NCBI GenBank assembly: GCA_045631425.1
Contig: JAZQUR010000051.1
Span: 1-10,422 of the forward strand
DNA length: 10,422 bases
Source of the DNA: Treponema_I sp045631425
Lineage (GTDB): Bacteria > Spirochaetota > Spirochaetia > Treponematales > Treponemataceae
Direction: 5' to 3'
The position numbers and the translations under genes are program-made. Shown here piece by piece: positions 6,977 to 10,422 of this stretch; positions within the stretch are counted from its first letter, which is position 1, and the number at the start of each line of letters is the position of its first letter. Below the pieces are notes generated by a model. That model ran no database searches, had not been told where the DNA came from, and saw only the letters and a program-made list of their open reading frames with translations.

Positions 6977-7008
6977 AATCACTCCAAAACTTTAACAATA
7001 TTCATCTG

Positions 7009-7110
7009 GAGGGGCGAAGCCTCGCCCCTGGGCTCAACCTTGTCTTTTTCAAAGCCAAGTTTTCGCCACACCCCACTCTAACGGGGACACCCCGTAACGC
7101 CCCGTCCTTA
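7009..7110. repeat. GC-rich palindromic insert in the tyrS leader
   Basis: About 100 bp of markedly GC-rich sequence in AT-rich surroundings. It contains AGGGGCGA-AGCC-TCGCCCCT (7010-7029), ACGGGG-ACA-CCCCGT (7081-7095) followed by the related ACGCCCCGT, and a wide GGCT/AGCC pair around 7031-7057. It has no coding potential. It lies between the tyrS promoter and ribosome binding site, so it would be transcribed as a structured leader. It lacks the conserved T-box sequence and looks more like a dispersed intergenic repeat. Copies elsewhere cannot be checked here. Confidence 0.55.
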
Positions 7111-7125
7111 AAACAAAGCAAAAGA

Positions 7126-7154
7126 ATAATACCATTTTTTTTAGATTTTGTCAT
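7126..7154 (-). promoter_or_regulatory. tyrS promoter
   Basis: On the minus strand ATGACA (7154-7149, 5/6 to TTGACA) and TATTAT (7131-7126, 5/6 to TATAAT) are separated by exactly 17 bp. Transcription would begin near 7119, giving a leader of about 140 nt containing the GC-rich insert. It lies just downstream of the terminator of the Rpn gene. Confidence 0.65.
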
Positions 7155-7180
7155 TACAGAGAAGTGTTTATCTTGTAAAC

Positions 7181-7215
7181 AAAAAAGGCATCTAGTTTAA
7201 GGAACCAGATGCCTT
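7181..7215 (-). terminator. Rho-independent terminator of the Rpn gene
   Basis: AAGGCATCT (7185-7193) pairs with AGATGCCTT (7207-7215), then one A-C mismatch and GTT/AAC, with loop TAAGG. On the minus strand the stem runs into a T-tract (7186-7181). It begins 14 bp after the stop at 7229. Confidence 0.9.
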
Positions 7216-7228
7216 GTAAAATACGAAC

Positions 7229-8077
7229 TTAATTTGAATGAAGTTGTTTTATTTCCTTTGCAAGTTGCTCAACAGTTTCTAGAGGCAATTCTGTACAACG
7301 AGCCACTTGATCCAAAGGTAAATTCTCAACCAAAAGATTTCTCGCAGTCTCGATTTTTGAACTTTGCTTACCTTCAGCTAGCCCTTCATTGAATGCTTGC
7401 TTTTTCATCATAATATCTCTCATATTTGCTATCATATAATTTCTACCAAATTCCTCTTTTATCTTTGTTGAAGATACTATGTTGTCAATTTTGTCAGTTA
7501 ATTCATCTTTTGAGACCTTGGTTGAAAGATACTCCAAAAATGATTTGATTTTCTCAGAGGTTGCATCTTTATATGCAGCAGCATTAAAAAACACAACATG
7601 TCTACCATCATTATAATCAATTCCTGGGTTTTCTTCAATTGTTTGTTTCAACGTGTAAATTGGGTATTTATCACGAAATGGATCTTTTAAGCATAGAAAA
7701 ACAACATAACTATCCTTTACTTCGTCATAGCCCTTACCTCGTTCAAGTTCGCTTATATCCATGACACTTTGATAATATCGCACCCTCTTTTCTATTGCCG
7801 GGGGAATCTTTGTCTGCATTTCTAAATCGATTACACGTTCAGAATCTTTTACAAATACATCAAGTCTGATACCCTTTGTTTCGTAACGGGGCTTAAAACT
7901 TTGTTGCTTGTTTACATATTCAATATCCGCCACCCTAATATTCAACAAAAGCTCAATAATTTCCTTACAAATGTCTTTGTGTTCCTCCAACACAGTACAA
8001 AACATAAAATCATCTGTAAAATCCAAATCTTCAACAGGCTTAAAAAGCTGAATTTTCGTTTTTGTATTAATTTGCAT
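7229..8077 (-). CDS. Rpn-family PD-(D/E)XK nuclease / putative transposase
   Basis: A 282-aa protein of the Rpn (recombination-promoting nuclease) type, often annotated as a PD-(D/E)XK transposase-like protein. The nuclease core is visible: KGIRLDVFVKD (69-78) supplies D73 and RVIDLEMQ (81-88) supplies E86 and Q88, giving the D...ExQ catalytic pattern. It is preceded by the family's DFMFCTVLE segment (23-31), and YYQSVMDISEL (101-111) is also typical. The C-terminus has the common EGLAEGK linker (231-237) and a small helix-turn-helix-like tail (253-275). E. coli relatives are DNA endonucleases that promote recA-independent recombination; proposed roles include phage defence, unproven for this protein. 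The ATG at 8077 has AGGAG 7 nt upstream. It is monocistronic with its own terminator and divergent from glnA. No inverted-repeat ends or target duplications were seen. Confidence 0.88.
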   Translation of the reverse strand: MQINTKTKIQLFKPVEDLDFTDDFMFCTVLEEHKDICKEIIELLLNIRVADIEYVNKQQSFKPRYETKGIRLDVFVKDSERVIDLEMQTKIPPAIEKRVRYYQSVMDISELERGKGYDEVKDSYVVFLCLKDPFRDKYPIYTLKQTIEENPGIDYNDGRHVVFFNAAAYKDATSEKIKSFLEYLSTKVSKDELTDKIDNIVSSTKIKEEFGRNYMIANMRDIMMKKQAFNEGLAEGKQSSKIETARNLLVENLPLDQVARCTELPLETVEQLAKEIKQLHSN

Positions 8078-8207
8078 AAAACAACTCCTAAATAAAATTA
8101 AAAAAAAACTTCTACATATTTATTATTAAAAGAGATGTTTAAAAATTTTAAAAAATTAGGTGAATATTTTGAAAAAAAATTGATATTCCCTAAAAGAAAT
8201 AAAAAAG

Positions 8208-8236
8208 TTGTAGCCACGAAATTTTGGCTATATAAT
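8208..8236 (+). promoter_or_regulatory. glnA promoter
   Basis: TTGTAG (8208-8213) and TATAAT (8231-8236) are separated by 17 bp, so transcription should start near 8243, about 27 nt before the glnA ATG. No sigma-54 type GG-N10-GC promoter was seen. Confidence 0.7.
8211..8230. promoter_or_regulatory. Dyad operator candidate in the glnA promoter
   Basis: TAGCCA-N8-TGGCTA forms a perfect 6-bp inverted repeat, 20 bp overall, filling most of the spacer between the -35 and -10 boxes. A dimeric repressor bound here would block RNA polymerase. The sequence does not fit the GlnR/TnrA consensus (TGTNA-N7-TNACA) or the NtcA site (GTA-N8-TAC), so the cognate regulator is unknown. Confidence 0.5.
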
Positions 8237-8269
8237 AAACATAAGAACCTCAATAATTGGAGAAAAAAT

Positions 8270-9691
8270 ATGGCAAAAACAGTAAACGATATCATGAATA
8301 TAATTTTCGACAATGATATTAAAATGGTTGATTTTAAAATGGTGGATATAAACGGTCAATTCCGCCATGTAACAATTCCGGCAAAAAACTTTTCTGAAGA
8401 CACAATGAAAAGTGGTATCGGATTTGATGCTTCAAACTACGGATACGCTGTAGTTGAAAAAAGTGATATGGTTTTTATTCCAGATCCAGATACTGCTTGT
8501 ATCGATCCATTTTGCGAAATTCCAACTCTTTCAATGACTGGAAACGCAATGATTATCGACAAGGAAAATCGTCCTCTCGCTCAATATCCTAGAAACATTG
8601 TTTTAGCGGCTGAAAAATATATGCAAGATTCAGGTATCGCTGATGAAATGTTGATTTTGCCAGAATTCGAGTTTTATCTATTCGATAACGTTGGCTGGAA
8701 AGTTTCACCAAACTCCATCGGAATGGAAATTGATGTAGACCAAGCACACTGGAACAGCGACGTTGAAGGCAGGGGCTGTGTTATCCCAAAACAAAAAGCA
8801 TATCACGTGGCAAAACCTTTTGACGCAACATACGAATGCAGAAGCGAAATGTGTTTATTGATGGAAGAAATGGGCATCAACGTAAAATATCACCACCCAG
8901 AAGTTGGAGCTGCGGGGCAATTTGAAATCGAGCCACAACTTGGAAAAATGTCAAAAATGGCAGACGCTTCAATGATGATAAAATACATCATCAGAAATAC
9001 TGCTGCAAAATACGGCAAAACTGCAACTTTTATGCCAAAACCTGTTATGGGAGAAGCTGGAAGCGGGATGCACGTTCACATGCTCTTGTTAAAAGACGGC
9101 GAACCAGTTTTCTCTGACGACAATGGATATTCAAATCTAAGCCAAACTGCACATTATTTCATGGGTGGACTTTTGAAACACATCGCATCATTGTGTGCTA
9201 TCACAAATCCAAGTACAAACTCTTTCAAACGCCTTGTTCCAGGATTTGAAGCACCAGTTACAGTTGGATATGCTACCTCAAACAGAAGTGCTGTTATCCG
9301 TATTCCAGCTTATGCAAAATCTCCAAAAATGCGTCGCTTTGAAATCCGTAATCCTGATGCAACTTGTAATCCATATTTTGCTTATGCTGCAATTTTGATG
9401 GCTGGTATCGACGGTATCAAAAATCAAATTGACCCACATGCAAATGGTTGGGGACCATATGATGTAAACTTGTACACTCTTTCTGATGAAGAAAAAGCTA
9501 AGCTAACAAGTCTTCCAACTTCTTTGGATCAAGCTTTGGACGCTTTGGAAAAAGACCACGACTATTTAACAGCTGGTGGCGTTTTCCCAAAAGAACTTTT
9601 GACAAAGTTTATTGCAACAAAACGGGCAGAATGTCGGGAAATGAACGCAATTCCAACTCCAGCAGAGTTTGAGAAGTATTATAACTTGTAG
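8270..9691 (+). CDS. glnA: Glutamine synthetase type I
   Basis: GlnA is a dodecameric cytosolic enzyme that makes glutamine from glutamate, ammonia and ATP. It is the main route of ammonium assimilation and a source of the glutamine HisH consumes. The protein is 473 aa, against 469 in E. coli. Visible signatures are PEFEFY (131-136, metal-binding E132/E134), HHPEVGAAGQFEIE (208-221, E211/E219 region), GKTATFMPKP (249-258), GSGMHVHM (264-271), KRLVPGFEAPV (320-330), NRSAVIRIP (338-346) and RRFEIR (355-360). NLYTLSDEE (400-408) corresponds to the E. coli adenylylation loop NLYDLPPEE. The tyrosine (Y402) is kept but the flanking residues differ, so control by adenylylation is uncertain. The ATG at 8270 has GGAG 7 nt upstream. 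A 45-residue in-frame extension from 8135 is rejected because it crosses the promoter. Confidence 0.97.
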   Translation: MAKTVNDIMNIIFDNDIKMVDFKMVDINGQFRHVTIPAKNFSEDTMKSGIGFDASNYGYAVVEKSDMVFIPDPDTACIDPFCEIPTLSMTGNAMIIDKENRPLAQYPRNIVLAAEKYMQDSGIADEMLILPEFEFYLFDNVGWKVSPNSIGMEIDVDQAHWNSDVEGRGCVIPKQKAYHVAKPFDATYECRSEMCLLMEEMGINVKYHHPEVGAAGQFEIEPQLGKMSKMADASMMIKYIIRNTAAKYGKTATFMPKPVMGEAGSGMHVHMLLLKDGEPVFSDDNGYSNLSQTAHYFMGGLLKHIASLCAITNPSTNSFKRLVPGFEAPVTVGYATSNRSAVIRIPAYAKSPKMRRFEIRNPDATCNPYFAYAAILMAGIDGIKNQIDPHANGWGPYDVNLYTLSDEEKAKLTSLPTSLDQALDALEKDHDYLTAGGVFPKELLTKFIATKRAECREMNAIPTPAEFEKYYNL

Positions 9692-9701
9692 TAGATTTTT
9701 T

Positions 9702-9725
9702 TTACTTGAAAAAAAATACAAGTAA
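9702..9725. promoter_or_regulatory. Dyad overlapping the small-RNA promoter
   Basis: TTACTTG (9702-9708) and CAAGTAA (9719-9725) form a 7-bp inverted repeat over the -35 box and spacer of the plus-strand small-RNA promoter. The half-site TACTTGAA also occurs in the promoter palindrome of the XRE gene (10395-10414), though with arms in the opposite order. It could be a weak RNA hairpin after glnA, or an operator. Confidence 0.4.
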
Positions 9726-9734
9726 GTATATATT
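9706..9734 (+). promoter_or_regulatory. Promoter of the predicted small RNA
   Basis: TTGAAA (9706-9711, 5/6 to consensus) and TATATT (9729-9734, 5/6) stand exactly 17 bp apart. Transcription would start near 9741, 50 bp after the glnA stop. There is no terminator between glnA and this promoter, so glnA may also read through to 9826. Confidence 0.6.
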
Positions 9735-9742
9735 AAAATAAA

Positions 9743-9772
9743 GGAAATGCCCAAATTCATTTGGTCGTCTCC
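9743..9772 (+). repeat. Left copy of a duplicated 5' RNA element
   Basis: GGAAATGCC (9743-9751) and CGTCTCC (9766-9772) begin 23 nt apart, separated by a small palindrome. The opposite strand carries the same two blocks at the same spacing at 10010-9981. Both copies sit 8-9 nt after a -10 box, so they form the 5' ends of two convergent transcripts. Confidence 0.6.
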
Positions 9773-9783
9773 ACAATTTTGCT

Positions 9784-9826
9784 AAAAAGCCGTCAAGTGG
9801 TGCAAGACTTTGGCGGCTTATTTTTT
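9784..9826. terminator. Bidirectional terminator shared by two convergent RNAs
   Basis: AAAAAGCCG (9784-9792) faces CGGCTTATTTTTT (9814-9826). Inside, CAA-GT pairs with ACTTTG around loop GGTGCAAG. On the plus strand TTATTTTTT follows the stem; on the minus strand TTTTT follows it. It therefore ends the glnA/small-RNA transcripts on one strand and the peptide mRNA on the other, making their 3' ends complementary over roughly 40 nt. Confidence 0.85.
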
Positions 9827-9832
9827 ACTCTG

Positions 9833-9931
9833 TTACTTGTTAATGTAAGAGAGAACTGCAAATATAGCACTTACAATCGTAGCAATTCCTACTACAACTG
9901 AAAAAATCACAGATATGATTTTTGCTTTCAT
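9833..9931 (-). CDS. 32-aa single-helix membrane peptide, candidate type I toxin
   Basis: From the ATG at 9931, preceded by a strong GGGAGG 7 nt upstream, the product is 32 aa: MKAK, a hydrophobic helix of about 22 residues (5-27: IISVIFSVVVGIATIVSAIF…), then SYINK. This is the size and layout of membrane-acting type I toxins such as Fst and BsrG: a short helix with charged ends. I do not recognise the sequence. Longer in-frame starts exist (TTG 10033, ATG 10006, ATG 9946) but they run through the structured leader and lack good ribosome binding sites. Just upstream a two-codon frame ATG-CAA-TGA overlaps the start codon. The stop is followed within 10 bp by the shared terminator. The leader can hide its ribosome binding site (9938-9986). 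Toxicity is inferred, not shown. Confidence 0.65.
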   Translation of the reverse strand: MKAKIISVIFSVVVGIATIVSAIFAVLSYINK

Positions 9932-9937
9932 TGCATA

Positions 9938-9986
9938 GCCTCCCATTCTAAAATTTCTGGTATTCCCAGATTGTGAGTCGGGAGAC
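9938..9986 (-). promoter_or_regulatory. Ribosome-binding-site sequestering leader structure
   Basis: In the peptide mRNA leader GUCUCCC (9986-9980) can pair with GGGAGGC (9944-9938), which contains the Shine-Dalgarno sequence: 7 bp with one G-U. The 35-nt loop holds its own CTGG-N5-CCAG hairpin (9969-9957). The Shine-Dalgarno would be masked in the folded message, as is usual for type I toxin mRNAs. Confidence 0.55.
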
Positions 9987-10010
9987 GCCGCCTGAATTTT
10001 AGGCATTTCC
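9981..10010 (-). repeat. Right copy of the duplicated 5' RNA element
   Basis: On the minus strand GGAAATGCC (10010-10002) and CGTCTCC (9987-9981) start 23 nt apart, as in the copy at 9743-9772. A GCCT-N7-AGGC hairpin (10004-9990) lies between them. It forms the 5' end of the peptide mRNA. Its CGTCTCC block is the anti-Shine-Dalgarno strand described at 9938-9986. Confidence 0.6.
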
Positions 10011-10019
10011 AATGATTTA

Positions 10020-10048
10020 ATTATAGATAACAACTATTATTATGTAAA
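10020..10048 (-). promoter_or_regulatory. Promoter of the membrane-peptide mRNA
   Basis: On the minus strand TTTACA (10048-10043, 5/6 to TTGACA) and a perfect TATAAT (10025-10020) are 17 bp apart. Transcription would begin near 10012, giving an mRNA of about 230 nt with a leader of about 80 nt. It lies directly after the XRE gene's stop codon. Confidence 0.7.
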
Positions 10049-10058
10049 GTATTTTTTA

Positions 10059-10388
10059 TTATCTTTCTTCGTATTTGTCTAATGCGTCTTTAGTGCTTTT
10101 AATTATATTTTCTATAAATTCAATTTGTTTTTCATCACATTCTGAAAGAATATCATTTATTTTTTTATTTGTAGATTCGCCTTTTTTTTCAAAAATTAAA
10201 TCATCTGTATTCACTTCTAAAATTGTTGCCAAATCAACTAAAACTTGTAAACTTAATTTTGTGCTACCAGTTTCAATATGACTCATATGGGTTGTCGAAA
10301 TATTTATTTTTTCCGCTAATTGTTCTTGTGACAAATTTTTGAGTTTTCTGTATTTTCTTATTCTTTTACCAATTTCTTCGTAATTCAT
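10059..10388 (-). CDS. XRE-family helix-turn-helix transcriptional regulator
   Basis: A 109-aa DNA-binding protein. The Cro/CI-type helix-turn-helix occupies about residues 6-65: IGKRIRKYRKLKNLSQEQLA, with the turn and recognition helix in NISTTHMSHIETGSTKLS (29-46) and LVDLATILEVNTDDLI (50-65). A charged helical tail (71-109) probably mediates dimerisation. Such small regulators usually repress their own promoter and neighbours. A 20-bp palindrome lies just downstream of its -10 box, consistent with autoregulation. The ATG at 10388 has only a close-set AGG (2 nt spacing) as ribosome binding site. It sits immediately upstream of the peptide unit on the same strand, so it could feed into or regulate it, but no terminator separates them and the link is inferred. 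Confidence 0.92.
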   Translation of the reverse strand: MNYEEIGKRIRKYRKLKNLSQEQLAEKINISTTHMSHIETGSTKLSLQVLVDLATILEVNTDDLIFEKKGESTNKKINDILSECDEKQIEFIENIIKSTKDALDKYEER

Positions 10389-10394
10389 AGCCTA

Positions 10395-10420
10395 TCAAGT
10401 TTAAATATACTTGAATTATA
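10395..10420 (-). promoter_or_regulatory. XRE gene -10 box and palindromic operator candidate
   Basis: TATAAT (minus, 10420-10415) is followed directly by the palindrome TCAAGT-N8-ACTTGA (10395-10414), 20 bp with two further symmetric pairs inside. It covers the expected transcription start, the classic place for an autorepressor site. The -35 box would lie beyond the window end. Confidence 0.55.
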
Positions 10421-10422
10421 TA

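Larger units (their letters stand above)
9741..9826 (+). ncRNA. Predicted antitoxin-like small RNA
   Basis: A stand-alone promoter and a terminator delimit a transcript of about 86 nt. It contains a 5' hairpin CCAAAT-TC-ATTTGG (9751-9764), then CGTCTCC (9766-9772), then the terminator hairpin. Its 5' part is a relative of the leader of the convergent peptide mRNA. GUCUCC can pair with GGAGGC at the peptide's ribosome binding site (6 bp, one G-U). Its 3' 40-odd nt are fully complementary to the 3' end of the peptide mRNA because they share one terminator. A 12-codon frame (9747-9785, MPKFIWSSPQFC) starts 2 nt after AAGGA; this spacing is poor and translation is doubtful. The antitoxin role is inferred from architecture. 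Confidence 0.55.

Noticed and set aside
6977..6982. GTG start two codons upstream in tyrS
   Set aside because: The GTG is part of the GGAG ribosome binding site that serves the ATG at 6976.
6977..7119. T-box riboswitch in the tyrS leader
   Set aside because: The conserved T-box sequence and the expected antiterminator/terminator pair are missing; the hairpins belong to a GC-rich repeat-like insert.
8135..8269. 45-residue N-terminal extension of GlnA from an upstream ATG
   Set aside because: It runs through the glnA promoter and ribosome binding site, is lysine-rich low-complexity sequence and is absent from the family; ATG 8270 with GGAG is the start.
8098..8313. Minus-strand frame of 71 codons upstream of the Rpn gene
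   Set aside because: It overlaps the glnA promoter and start, has no ribosome binding site and looks like translated AT-rich noncoding DNA.
9932..10033. 66- or 57-residue versions of the membrane peptide
   Set aside because: The extra residues come from the hairpin-rich leader, and neither the TTG at 10033 nor the ATG at 10006 has a properly spaced ribosome binding site, unlike the ATG at 9931.
1..10422. CRISPR arrays, tRNA or rRNA genes, complete insertion sequences
   Set aside because: No regularly spaced direct repeats, cloverleaf sequences or transposase with terminal inverted repeats were seen on either strand.

Overview
The window is AT-rich bacterial DNA, best matched to a spirochaete of the Treponema type. 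That assignment is an inference from the low GC content, the Escherichia coli-type PyrE, the class I TyrS, an Rpn-family nuclease and lineage-specific envelope-like proteins; no rRNA or tRNA is present to confirm it. Most genes lie on the minus strand and only glnA is clearly plus.

Region 1 (126-4263, minus) reads as one run in the order Phe-rich predicted beta protein, MarR regulator, pyrE, hisH, hisF. Gaps are short (16 and 6 bp), there is one 76-bp gap carrying a hairpin, and hisH and hisF overlap by 7 bp. PyrE uses PRPP in pyrimidine synthesis. HisH and HisF together form imidazole glycerol phosphate synthase, which yields IGP and AICAR. No other his gene is in the window.

Region 2 (4340-5731, minus) is a secreted or membrane-associated protein with an HExxH motif. 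It is split by an apparent frameshift near 5192-5211 and is bounded by rho-independent terminators on both sides. Region 3 (5741-7154, minus) is tyrS, with a good promoter and a leader of about 140 nt that carries a GC-rich, palindrome-filled insert resembling a dispersed repeat. Region 4 (7181-8077, minus) is an Rpn-family PD-(D/E)XK nuclease with its own terminator. Region 5 (8208-9691, plus) is glnA, with a clear sigma-70-like promoter that carries a dyad operator candidate between its -35 and -10 boxes.

Region 6 (9702-10422) is the most interesting part. Two convergent sigma-70-like promoters face each other across about 300 bp. The minus-strand unit has a structured leader and encodes a 32-residue single-helix membrane peptide. 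The plus-strand unit is a predicted RNA of about 86 nt. Both converge on one bidirectional terminator, so their 3' ends would be complementary. Their 5' ends carry a duplicated element that includes an anti-Shine-Dalgarno sequence able to mask the peptide's ribosome binding site. This is the architecture of a type I toxin-antitoxin locus, comparable to Fst/par of pAD1 or BsrG/SR4 but with an unrelated peptide. An adjacent XRE regulator has a palindrome in its own promoter whose half-sites recur in the promoter of the small RNA.
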